64,000 nucleotides of DNA. Origin: Psettodes erumei. Its lineage: Eukaryota; Chordata; Actinopteri; Pleuronectiformes; Psettodidae. Shown here piece by piece: positions 1 through 11,671 of the stretch. Numbering within the stretch: the first letter of the stretch is position 1; every line of letters begins with the position of its first letter. The notes below the pieces were generated by a model that saw only the letters and a program-made list of their open reading frames with translations, was not told where the DNA came from and made no database searches. Both the position numbers and the translations under genes were made by a program. Location: contig JAFBJZ010000772.1 in NCBI GenBank assembly GCA_016785225.1, forward strand, positions 1,240,001-1,304,000, written 5' to 3'.

Positions 1-3000
1 TCTGAACCAAAACGAACATATCAGCGGAGCGCGGCGCACACCAGCCTCGCGTTGTCCTGCCCATGGAGCTCAGATGTCCCGTGAGAAAGCCGACTTGTGT
101 TTTCTAGACAGACATGCCTCGATAAGTCAGGCAAAAGGAACACAGTAAACCTTCCATGGAAACGGGCACCGCTATCAAAACTGCTGCAGCTCTCGGCCGT
201 CTGTGTTTTGCCTACGTTTTTCTTTTAATGCTTCAGCACTACGGCTGGAAATGGTTTCATCCATGTGGCGCGGTCCCGTCAGACCCCTCCAGACTGCTGC
301 CATCATGAATCGCAAGAGCTATTTTCACCGTCACCGATGAATTTTGTCCGACTCTCGCCTTGTGGCCCCCCGCGCCCCACACTATATGCATGTTAACAAC
401 TTTGCCCTGAAAAGCGTAGAGGTTTTTTTTTTGAGGCAGTCCGGCAGGTGTTTATGTTCATGAATGGCAAGCCTTGTCCGTCGCTCGCCGCAGCCGCCAC
501 GTCTCTTTAAAGTTGTGAAGAATCAGCTCTGTCACATCCTCCAGAGAGAGAGAGAGAGAAAACATCCCTTATTTAGATTGAATGCAGTAGTTTCCTCAAA
601 ACACCACATCAAAATAAATTTTAAAAAGCAACCCTCTCTATAATATTAAGGAAGTTTCCAGGCTGCAAGATGACACTTTGAATGCCACTGATCAACAGCT
701 CTCAGTGAAAGGAGCACTGAGAGGGGTTTACTTTTACCATTTCTGATAAAAAACAAAACAAAACAAAAAAACTTCAAATTGCTGCTGAGCAGCTTTCTGT
801 GTTATCTATCCGCGGCTTTTTTTTTTTTTTTTAAAACAGTCAATTTTTTGGACTTGGTTTGTAGTGTAAATTTCTCTTGCAAAAAAAAAAGAAAAAAAAT
901 CTGAGTGGCTCACCCTCAAGCAGGTTTCATGAATCACTTCTTAATCCATAATCTGCACATTTACCTCAGGGGTTGACATCCGCAAAGCAGATATGGGACA
1001 GTTTGTGGATTTTCCTGTAACATCAGTTGCGCTGCACAGAAATGCATCTGCCAGCCTCCCCACGGTGTTCCTGGGTGCTTAGTGCTCACTGCTGGTCAGT
1101 GTCCGACTACACTGGAAACACAGGAACGCCTCAGTACGGGCCCAGCTCCTGCCTATTATTGTGTCATAACATTCAACAGTCCTGCTTTACGCCTTAGTAA
1201 GCACTGGGCACTCTGGACGCTGTTTTCAGTGAAGTGAAAATGCCCCCTTTAAAGACCTCTGACCGTTAGTGTCAGCGGACTCGCTGTACAGTAGGAAACA
1301 GGAAGCTCCCACCATCTGAAAATTAACAGACTGTGACAGTGTAAACATCCCAGTCTATCCATCCATCCATCCAGACTGCATCGGTGACATATAGGCCTCC
1401 ACAGGCAGCGTCTCATAACTTTTATTCTCACTGTACCAAAAGTACTTGAATAATTCAACACAAAAAGGCCATTGAACACAGTTATGTACGTGTCCATTTT
1501 TTTAAATTTTACTGTACTTGCTTTTGTTGTCAAATAATTATTAACCTCTCTGGAGAAAGGTGTAAAGTCTGTTCTTTGGTTTTATGTTTTGTTTTCTTTA
1601 AGATTTTCCACTGTCTTCAGGTCATTTCAGCGATTCTCATGAATTTATCACAGCATTAAGTTTGACTGTTTTCTGTCGGGCTGTTGAAAAGGCACCACTT
1701 TTGCTTAGACAACGTGATTTTCATCCCCCTTCATCGGGGTTCACCCCTTTAATCAGAATCACTTACTACTCTGTTGATGTCAGGATGCAGGTTATTTCAC
1801 TGAGCCTGTTATCCACAATTCCTCCAAGTCAGAAAATGAAAGGAGTGTTTGGGGTCACGACCAGAAAAGGAAACTTACTGACCTCTATGTACGGCGATTT
1901 CAGATGGAGTGACTTATTTTCTTTTACTATTTAGATTCTTTGAAAGTTTTCCATAAGAATAGAGACCACAGCATTGTGAGTTAGCATTGTAGTCCTATTT
2001 TTTATTATTTCTTTTTTTGTGTTTGTCTCATATAAAATGTTGCTTATATGTAAGCTTATATGTTTTTCCAAAAATCATACCTCTCGAAATAGTTGACTTC
2101 TGTTGTACCTTCATATCTTTTCAAAGCATCCATCGTGTAGCTTGCGTTTGCTTGATGAGTAGCACAAATAACTGGTGGTTTTATTTGTCCCTACTTGAAT
2201 GAAGAAGGAAAGAAAGACTTTTTCTGTAAAAAACAAACAAACAAACAAAAAAAAAAAACCAACAACACTGGGCTACATTTTATATTGTCATCCCACATTG
2301 TCAGGGTCCTGCACATTCTTGTAAATTATAAAAAAGGAACAAGTAAAACCATATTTCTTATTATTCTATGTTACAAAAATATTTAAACCATCCCTTCCCT
2401 ACTGAGCTCCACACATTTGTCTTGAGTTAAATATTTAATGTGTTACGGATAATATCAACTGTAAAATGGTTCGAAACTCAATTTTGTCATTTTGTAATCC
2501 AACTTTACAATTGTAATCCTCAAAAGATTACAGATTTCGATATATGGCAGAGAAGGAAATGGACTTTAAACATTGACAAAATGGAAAGACAAGGTTTCTA
2601 CCAGATGCTAACTGTGTACCAGTTCATATTTTTTTTCTAATTGTAAAGATGCATTACAGAGAATTGATTGTTGCCTAGTATGTAAAGAACTAACATTAAT
2701 TATTTTAAAAAGGTTCATACTAATGACAGGAATATATCACTGATGAGACCATCTCATCTGAAATCTTTTGTGACTGATCTCAATGTAAAAGCATGATTGA
2801 TGCAATTGTGTGCCAAAACCATAATGGTAACTTCATAAAGATGATACAGATGTCGAGGATTACAAAAAAACAAAAACAAAAGCAAAACTAGCTACTATCA
2901 GACATTTAACAAACTTGTACAGTTTTATAAATGTGTGACATTTTTTTTTATGTACAGGATTTAATGAAGCAACTCTGCATATTTGATATGCAAGTGTTCT

Positions 3001-4590
3001 AAGTTAAATATTTCTTTTTCTGCTTAATGTATACATTTTGATTGTGTAGCTTTGTTTTCATTTGGTCTTGTTATTTAATTGTCTCTTCCTTTTTTTGCTG
3101 TACAATACTCAAGCAATGTATAATGGCTTGCTACAGGTATTTTTTTGACATAATCTTAATGATGACGAACGCCCAATCATTCCAAAGGATTGAAATATTG
3201 CATTTGCTATAAATGTGCTGCTTACATCCACTCGATGCATCTCTATAGGTTATGAATAGAAGTTTGTCTTGACTGTGAGGTTTTCCACGTCGTGAGTTGT
3301 GCACAAGGTACGTTTCTCATTGTCACCATTTTTCCGGGTTGACTCTCCCCTTTCTGTTCTGCACTCTCTGTGCGGACTCGGCCAATTACAACGAACACCG
3401 TACTTGCAATATTTAAAAGCTACGGACATACAGAGCATGTCTTCCCTCGTGGCACAGGCTTGAGTGTGCTTTTTAAAGGTGTGGATAGCGTTTGAGATAT
3501 AGCCATGAAAGGATAGAGAGTGGTTCTTGAGCCGTGAGCAGGGAGCTTCGAGTTCCCACAGCTCATCAGAGGCTCCACAGTTACAAGTTCTTACCAAAGG
3601 CTTTGAAGGAAAAGATGAATGTTGCAGTAATTTTGAACCCAACCTAGCGTGGATCCCCCGGGTTCAACTTTATTTGCTGTAAGTGTTGATCAATGGATGT
3701 CGTGCTCCATAATGGACCTTATTTCTACATCTTGAATTAGCAACTCTTATTTTCTTTCCATTTTTCTAATAACTTGAATGAACAAAACCTGTTTAATCAA
3801 ACGTGCAAACTAATTCCGAATGACTAAAAGGCGAGAAACTAAAGAGACTGAGAAGGAACGTGCGTCACTGCAGATAAGCAGACCACATCTGTCAGTACCC
3901 GTCGCTGGTGACGAGCGCTTGCTCTGCTGCCAGCGCATATGTGGAGTTTGCTCTTTACTGTCTACAAGTGTGCATACTTGAGCGTTGCCCTTAAAGGATT
4001 CGTCTTTTCCAAGTTGTGCAGCACGCAGAGCTGTCAGTGACCCCTTTTGATTGCAAAGGGCCTTTTTTTCGGGTTCTGTTTCCTGTACCTGTTTGTCCTC
4101 GATGTACCTCCTCAGTGTAATGTTGCTCTCTTGATACCTCTGTGTGTTTCTCCTCTGCCCATCACCATCAGTTGCCTGTTGTAGTGACTCCATGGTGCTG
4201 CTCTCCCTCTCAGCACCGATAAAATCTAATCTGTAAATAACTCTTGACTCAGCTATGGCCAGTACATTCTCCTATGACCTCACTTTAACCTTCAGGTGTC
4301 ATTTTGTTTTTTGTTTTGTTTTTTTCTCTCAGCAAACCAAAATCACTACATTCAAGTATTACAGTTGTACAGTTCCTTGGATTCTACACACTTTTAATGT
4401 GCTGGTCTTAGCTGCTCTGCTGTACCTTTTTATGGCATTATTTTTTACATGTTAGACAATATATTGTGACTATGTCCTATGCAAATATGAAAAATAACAG
4501 ATTGTTGGATAATGTATGTTGTCATAACTTGTATGCATGAAATAGTGAAGTTTACATTTGGAAATAAATTCATAAAATAAGCAGCTGAAA
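1..4590 (+). other. probable long 3' UTR of a gene lying left of the window (klf13 candidate)
   Basis: No convincing coding exon is present. The first ~540 bases are CpG-rich; the rest is AT-rich with poly-A and poly-T runs and many stops in all frames, ending near a canonical AATAAA followed by a T/G-rich stretch. This is the look of a long plus-strand 3' UTR. The identity is inference only: otud7a follows on the minus strand, and in human 15q13.3 the plus-strand neighbour converging on OTUD7A is KLF13, which I recall as having a multi-kilobase 3' UTR. No KLF zinc-finger sequence is visible, so the coding part would lie outside. Plain intergenic DNA remains possible. Confidence 0.4.
4563..4568 (+). 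terminator. candidate polyadenylation signal AATAAA
   Basis: An AATAAA hexamer is followed about 25-30 bases later by a T/G-rich element (around 4590-4600), the usual arrangement for cleavage and polyadenylation. It would end the putative plus-strand 3' UTR that fills the left edge. Confidence 0.4.
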
Positions 4591-4599
4591 TTTGTTTCG

Positions 4600-7500
4600 T
4601 GCTCATTTTCCTTTTCATCTGTTGAGGAGACACGACGCGTGGCGGGATGCTAAAACATAGGCTTGCAGCACTAGAGGAAAAAAAGTCATTGATAGAACAA
4701 TTAGACATTTTGGGGAAATATGCTTATTCACTGTTGAGCGTAAAATGAGAACACCGACACCACTCTCACGTCTGTATGGGGATGATGAAACTACTGTGGG
4801 TTAAATAAGCTTACAAGAAAGAGTGTCAAAATCTACTTTAAAAAAATCTAACTTTTAACAGGCTGTTATGGTAAAAAGCCATATTCCTCAGATTGACAGT
4901 CTGTTCTCAGAAGCCTGTCATGCGCTTTAGTATTATTCTTGCAACAGGAAGTACACCTTGTTCCCCCATGCAAATGTTTATAGTAACTGCTGAGGTATCA
5001 ACAATGGGTGGGGCACTCAACGTTTGCTGCTCCTTCCTTCCTTACTGTGTTTCAAGCCAAAAACACTGGTAAACTGTGTGAAGTCTCCCATACATATATA
5101 TATATATATATATATACCCAATGCCTTTGCAAGTTCAGAGGAATGGCTGATTTACTACAAAGTGCAGCCCCTCCCTGTGAAAAGTGCACATCTAATCCAG
5201 AGCAAATTGTCGCTCCCTCTGCATTTGCTGCTGGTGAAAGATCACTGCGGAGCGCGCGCGTGCGCTTATGTCCTCTCTGAGGCCGAGCGTGCCCACCGAC
5301 ACCAGCAGAGATCGCAGGCGTGGTCTTTTCCTGCTCACAGTGAAGCGTGCGACGTGGAGTGAGACAGGAAGGAAAGAGAAAGAACAGAAGCATTCAAATT
5401 CTTGATGAGCAGCCTGGTGTTCTCCCTGCTCAATCTGTACACCTCCTGTCTCTGGGCAGGTTGGAGCCACCGGCACACCACGCTACGCAAACCGACAAGC
5501 TGCCACCCCTGGCACTGCCACACAACTTGACATGCCATCACAGCCGGCGTGTTCCCAAAGCTTGTTTTTACATTTGTGTGGCAACGTGGAGGACTTCTGC
5601 ATATTTAGTATTGTGTGTATATTTAAACCCTTTTTTCTTTTTTTTCTTTTTTCGAGTGCCTTCAGATTTGAAAGCTGGCAGGGAGCTGTTGTCAAGGGAA
5701 ACTCAGATCCTGCATGTACAAATCCAAAACAGTAGTCTCAGGACTCCAGCCTTGATTCCCAATGCAGGCCACTGGCTGAGCTAATTCATATGTTTTGCTG
5801 TATTACAAGAAAGATCTCAGGTTTTACTGGTTGCGTGGGAAAGGCACATATTCTGTCGGTGTTACATGTCTTTCAGTCATGTGTTTATTGTCAAGATGAC
5901 ACATTTTGTCCTCCGCAATGAGTATTATTGCTGCAGATGCAAGGCAAAGAGAGCACATCTCTGCTTGTATCACCCTGCAGACAGGATGTGGGGGCGGAGG
6001 GGGTGGTTTCGGTTTGACTGATTTATCACTTCAGTCACACCTTTTCCTTTGGATTATCAGCTCCTGAGCACCCAGACTCCAGGTGAAATTCAGAAACGGG
6101 CATTTACGGCAAGAACCTTAACCATGAGTTATTTTGAATGCAACCGTCTCAGGGAAAAGTACAGTACAGTGTGTGAGAGATGAAAGATGAAGACGGGGAT
6201 GAGGGGGTGGGCGAGCGGGTGGGTGGTGTTACAAGGCACTGATGGTAGACACACTCAAAGTCTAGCGCGTGGGAGGCTCTGCAAGCTGGAAAAAGGGTCT
6301 ATGCTCCACTGAGGTGTGTGGGCATCGCTGACTTTGAGCTTCAGTGGAATTAATCCGCAGAAAAAGAAAGAGGGATGTGTTCGACAACAGTAGCAGCAGC
6401 AGCAGCCGTGGTCCTAATCACACAGAGGTCCATGTGTGTGTGCACGCCCCCCTTCCTCCATGCCAAGCCCCAGAAGGCAAGGCTGAGGGGCCATGTGATG
6501 CCACCCACTCTCGAGCGCAGTGCATGGCAGGGGCTGGCGCTAGATCCTGCGGAGCGGGTGGGATGAGCTCAGCTACTGGAGGCTGGCACTGGCTGAGAAC
6601 AAGGCTTAGCTACAGGAGGTGGGGAGGGGGTTGGCATTACCACTCACTGCAGCAGAGATATCAAAGGCGGCAGTCCTGCTCAAAACATCCCAGCACTGTA
6701 AATACTGTCAGATGGAGTTGCTTACATTCTAGTTGATGAGAACAGTGTTAAGAGGTTCTCAATATTCACTCCATATACCCATGGTTCTGCGTAACTGTCC
6801 CACATTTTAATTTGACCATCTTAATGAGGCAACTGCTAACCATAAAAATCAATATTTATGAAGTGCTGTGTTATGTACGGGCCTGTAATGGCTTCAGATC
6901 ATGTGAAGAAAGAGACAGATGCATCTGAAAGGGAAATAAAAAGCAGTTAAGAGTTACTGTATGCTGGTGATCTCACTATAAGTGGAAAGGGTTGAGTGAA
7001 TTTGACAACACTGAGGCCGTGCGCTAATGTCTGAGAGGGGGAGACTGCTTTATGCCTGATAGAGCTCTTTGTTGCCTCGGAAAACTCAAAGGGAGGTCCC
7101 TGATGCAAATTCAAAGGAAATTCTGAGAAAAGGGGATCCGAGAAAAGGAGACAACGCACTCTGTCTCATTCAGCACTCTGTGAGAACACAGGATATATGG
7201 CCATGAAGCAAGAGGCCCCTCAAGTGCCATTGTGTGACTCATATTAGACTTCACGTCGGGACGTAATTTCATCTTCAAAACTTTAACAAGTTACTGCATT
7301 TTATTTAGCAGCCGCAGGCCGCGACCGCGACCTGAAGCCTGGGGCAACAGTTGGAGAAGTGTCTAATCCAGTCACGAGACTGTACGCTCAGAGGTCAGAC
7401 AGAACAGGGCCTCTGCCCACAGAGCAAACTGAAAAGGCAGAGAATGACCCTGTTCATCGGATAAGACTAAAAAAAAACAACAAAAAAACTGAAAGATGCT

Positions 7501-7728
7501 GATCTCACAGACAGTGCAGGAATCCATTTGTTGTTTGCTGTTACAGGCCCTAGTTATTTAGTGCTCAGCTGTTTTGCTCCAATAAAACCTTTATAGTATA
7601 TTATTTAATGCCCAATAAGACCATGTCCATTAGCAACCCCGCGCTTCTGATCAAACTTTTGATATGGTATTACAAGCTAACACATTTTTTCTGTCACTGA
7701 CAAACGTTTAAATAAATGTCAAACTCAC
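4600..7728. other. intergenic stretch, no supported gene
   Basis: Open frames here are short, overlap on several strands and show no domain or splice support. A pure TA run sits at 5092-5116. A modestly CpG-rich patch at 5.2-5.4 kb and a short CAG run near 6.39 kb are the only compositional features noted. Confidence 0.5.
5092..5116. repeat. (TA)n microsatellite
   Basis: About 12 TA units in the intergenic stretch left of the orphan promoter. Confidence 0.93.
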
Positions 7729-8350
7729 CGTTGCTCTGTATTGGCTGCCGAAGAACTGTCTCCCGTCCGTCATTTTGCTGAGTGACGTCCCTGCGACAAT
7801 CATCCGCCTTTGCCAACAAATCCCGGTGTGTGCGTGTGTGCGTGCGTGCATGCGTGTGCGCGCAGGCGCAGTCTCAGTCGGGTCACGGTTGACTTAAAGT
7901 ATGTCTTCAAACGTGGGACGAGAGGGACCTCTCGGCACTAGCTGATGATATTGGGATGGTGTAGAACACGTTCACCCCAGTAGCTTGTTCACAGACGAGT
8001 TGCGCTCAGTGTCGGCGCTACTGATGAAACTGTTCGGCCCACGTCAGTCCCAGAGGTCTGGCAACATGCAAGCCGTGCCCGTAGACTGTCAAAGTCAAAA
8101 GTCCCTCTCTTACCGCGTCATGACAGAAGACGTGAAACCGACCGTCCCCTTTTTAGCTACAGTTACAATCATGCGCCTCCACGTCAGCGCACGTCGCCCT
8201 GCACGAGACGCCGCTCACATTCACCATAAAGTAAATGCCGAACTTCATAGTCAGGCTAGCCGGCGAGCTGGAACAGCAGCAGATATGGAGATTTAGCCCG
8301 TTGTTCCTCGACGGCAGTGACCTCGGTCCACTGTCCAACTTTTTTTGCCA
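7729..8350 (-). promoter_or_regulatory. CpG-rich orphan promoter with minus-strand splice donors
   Basis: CpG density is far above the flanks. The block contains a palindrome-like GCGCAGGCGCA (7860-7870), matching the NRF1 recognition pattern, an ACGT/CRE-like GTGACGTCC near 7.78 kb, and inverted CCAAT boxes (ATTGG near 7740 and 8530). Read on the minus strand, consensus-like 5' splice sites follow at about 7729 (ACG|GTGAGT) and 8114 (GCG|GTAAGAG), so a minus-strand first exon is likely. No protein is recognisable. The transcript could be a noncoding RNA antisense to the gene on the left, or the 5' exon of a gene whose body lies outside the window. Confidence 0.45.
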
Positions 8351-11139
8351 CTGTGTTTTGTTTTTGTTTTATTCAGTTTCGCGCTAACCAAACAATTAAG
8401 TTTCACACAATGTAGAAAAGTAACTCCTGACCGGCTAACTGGAATATAATGGCGTGTGAGAACTCGAGCTACGTCACACACACAATTAACCAATACATTT
8501 TCAGATAACAGAATGTATTGCTCTCTGATTGGGCCTGTGGGGACACAGGAAGCGTTGATATGTGTGACTACCAATGGTCGTTTTTTTCTTTTGCGTTTGG
8601 TGTTAAAATTGATGGGGTTCAGACCCTGTCGGTTCAGCGTGTTCCTGTCAATGCGTTCTTTGTGTAACAGCTGAAATTTCTACCCTGCTCACCATCTGAG
8701 TTTAGCATGCAAACGCTGGCTAATCAGCACTAAACACAATGCACATGTAAGGCTGAAATGGATATCATAGTTTAACTTCCACGTTTTTGCTGATAAACCA
8801 AAATATTCAACATATTATTCATTTAGACCAGTCATTAATTTTCACCATGAAATTAAAAGATGATAAACTTTCTATATATATTCTATATATTTTCCAATCA
8901 AGGCTCCTTATGCAAAATCAGTGACAATAATTTGACTGGAAGCCTTTTGAAATGGCTTTTAATGCTCCAGGATGAAAGCCTTCTACTGAGCTATTTGCAT
9001 GAGCGTCTCCTTTTCTCTGCATTATAAGATTGAATAACGCTTTAAGTATCTTAATCCATACATATCTATGGTTACAAATACATGACTAAACCTCTGACTG
9101 AATATTCTCTTCATTATATTGATGCAAAGCGCCGTACGTCTTATCTCGATGCGTGACAAGCCCTCACTAGATTTAACAATTGTAGGAATGGAGGGGACAC
9201 TTCACATGAATGCACTTGGATTTTATTGCCTTTTGAAGGCCCTTTTCACTGCTTGGTGTCAATCCTCTTGGCAGTGAGGAATAATGCAGAGTTACAGTTC
9301 CCAGGCTGGAATGCTGCCCTACTTGGCAGCTCACGCCTAAGAAAGCTCAACTCTATAACCTCAGACCATTTTTTGTGGGACTTTCTCCTCATTCAATAAA
9401 CCAACCTCAGATTAATAACCATTTCCCATTAATGCTGAGTCTTACAAATTGCTATCTTCTCAAAATTCAGATATCCTCAAAGTAGCCCTGCATTTAACAC
9501 ATGATTCCCAGTTTATTTATCAAAGGAGCGTGTTACACTGCCTGTGAAAACATTTGTATAATGTCTTTTGAGGCTCTGTAGGACCTTTGCCTAGTCTGAC
9601 AAAAATCCAAGTGACATCACAGTGATGTCATGAGGATTATGCATCTACCCCTTGTAAGACCCCCAGCATTATCGAAATGTAATGCTAATGTACTGGACTA
9701 TCCCTTTAAGAATGTTGGGTAACTCTTAAGCACTGATTACAACTGCCAGAAAAACCTGAACAGTCTGAATGACAGTCTTTGTTGTTTTGCTGCGAAAACT
9801 TCACAAACATATGCAGTTAAGTTCTGGTGCACTTATATTTTAATGCCACCACTATCATCTGCTTTGAAGCCCTGTCAGAACAAACAGGAAAGAAGATCAA
9901 AGTAAAGAGATGGCAGCAAGTGTATTGTGCTTGCAGCGCTCATTGGATTCTAGTGAAAATACCTTAAGATTCTGTGATACTCTTTAAAGACTGCTGATTG
10001 AAAATATTTTTTAGCCTAAAAAGAAACCAAAAAAAAGACACAGACACTCGTTTGTAACAATAAACTATTTTTTTCTCATATTTACATCTGTACCTAATGT
10101 GCAAATTAATAATTTAAAGTAGTGTAAAACTCTTAAAGGAATACAAAATCATATCTTACAGTCCTAACATGGTGGGAGTCCATGAACTGGTCACATAGAA
10201 ACAAGGAGGAGCAACACTGCGGTGTGTACAGGAGAGAGAGAGAGAGAGACAGAATTGAACCGAGGGAGCAGTGGACATCCTTGGCCAGGACACACTTAGT
10301 TAAGGACAGCATGGTACATTATCCAAGCATCACCAGAACGAACAGCAACACAAACACTGCGTCTTTACAGTAGTCATGTCGGATGAGCAGAAAGCACTTG
10401 GAGGCCTGGGGGTTTGGCAAACCCACTGATTGATTAAAGCACTGATGATCACAAAGGCTTGTGGTGCTCCTAGCAGCAGGTGCTTTTTTTTTTAATAAAC
10501 GGCCTCTAGATATGGAAGAAGAACAGACAATCTCACACTGGATTGGAGACACATCTATACTGCAGGTCACCACACAGTGCGAATAGCATGATTGCACAAT
10601 GTGTAGTGTGTGTGTGGGTGTCGGGGGGGGGGACTAATCACACTTCACATATATGCATCGGCCTGCCTTCATATACCCACATTTCTTCTGATCAAACACG
10701 TTTACCGAACAGAGTACTTAACAGGCGACTCGGAGAAACGCACACCATAAAACACTGCATATTTGCAATGCACATTGTTCAGTGTTTGGCACAAAAAAAT
10801 CTTGAATATTTGAATCATACTTTTTTTGAAAGAAGCCAGTTTGGCAGTGCTTGTGGTCTTCAGTAGGTTGACTATGGGCAAAAATGTGAAATGATATCTT
10901 ACACAATATCTTGAGTCCAATTCTGACACAGCATCTGTTGCGCCGTGGTAAGAACAAAGGTACACTTAACGAATGAGATAGTCCTAATCCAACATTACAG
11001 TCTATAATGCTTACACATTTTCAACTCCTGTAGTTCAAATTGTTTACAAAAAGCACACTGTGACAATCCTTTACAATTTACAAGACACAGTTAACCTACA
11101 GTAACTATATTATTGGTGCATAGACAAAATAGGGAGAGG
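8351..11139. other. intergenic or distal 3' UTR DNA, nothing coding recognised
   Basis: AT-rich sequence without a supported gene. Alternative minus-strand polyadenylation hexamers (TTTATT on the plus strand) occur near 9222 and 9511, so a longer otud7a 3' UTR could extend through much of this stretch. A short GA run is present near 10.23 kb. Confidence 0.35.
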
Positions 11140-11671
11140 AAGTAGCAAAAATCACCAATTTATTGCTTTAAAGTCTAATATTAATCTCCCGTTAAATTTC
11201 TTTTGAGTGCAATACAACTACAATTTTTTTCCACAGAGATAATGAGGAACCAAGCAGAGGTATTGCATTCAAACTGATTAAAAGAGCTAAAATGTTCCCT
11301 CCAGGTAAGATGCATGATCTTTTCTGAGCTTTCAAAAATAAAGAACTTTCCCCTCACATACAGAAAGTTACATCACAGAGATGACTTTTACTCTAAAACA
11401 AGTAAAAGACTAAATTCAACGAGACAGAAATAAATCAAAATAGCACAATATCTGGCCAAAGCTGCTCACTGTTTCAAGTTCTGCTTCCCCCATAATAAAG
11501 TAATAATCTTTACTAACAAGGGGAGGAAGTGACAGGAATACAAGAGCATTCTTCAACAAAATAGGAAAAATGTTTGCCATCATGTTATTCTAAATGCAGA
11601 GTGCAAGATGGTGTCATTCCCTCAAGTCTCCTGTGGCCTTGCTGAGAAGGTGGCTGAAGTGGTGGTGATGG
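11140..11671 (-). other. otud7a: otud7a proximal 3' UTR
   Basis: This follows the TAG stop at 11672-11674 on the minus strand. The first AATAAA on that strand is at 11159-11164, giving a roughly 0.5 kb proximal 3' UTR. Distal hexamers further left make a longer form equally possible, so the end given is the minimal choice. Confidence 0.35.

Noticed and set aside
3250..4193. Minus-strand open frames of about 130 codons in the left-edge region
   Set aside because: No domain, no splice context and no compositional support; taken as chance frames in a probable 3' UTR.
5008..5784. Six overlapping open frames on both strands
   Set aside because: Overlap on both strands, low-complexity ends and no recognisable motif; the area is only mildly CpG-rich.
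6344..6736. 130-codon plus-strand open frame with a Ser run
   Set aside because: The Ser run comes from a short CAG repeat; the remainder has no homology I recognise.
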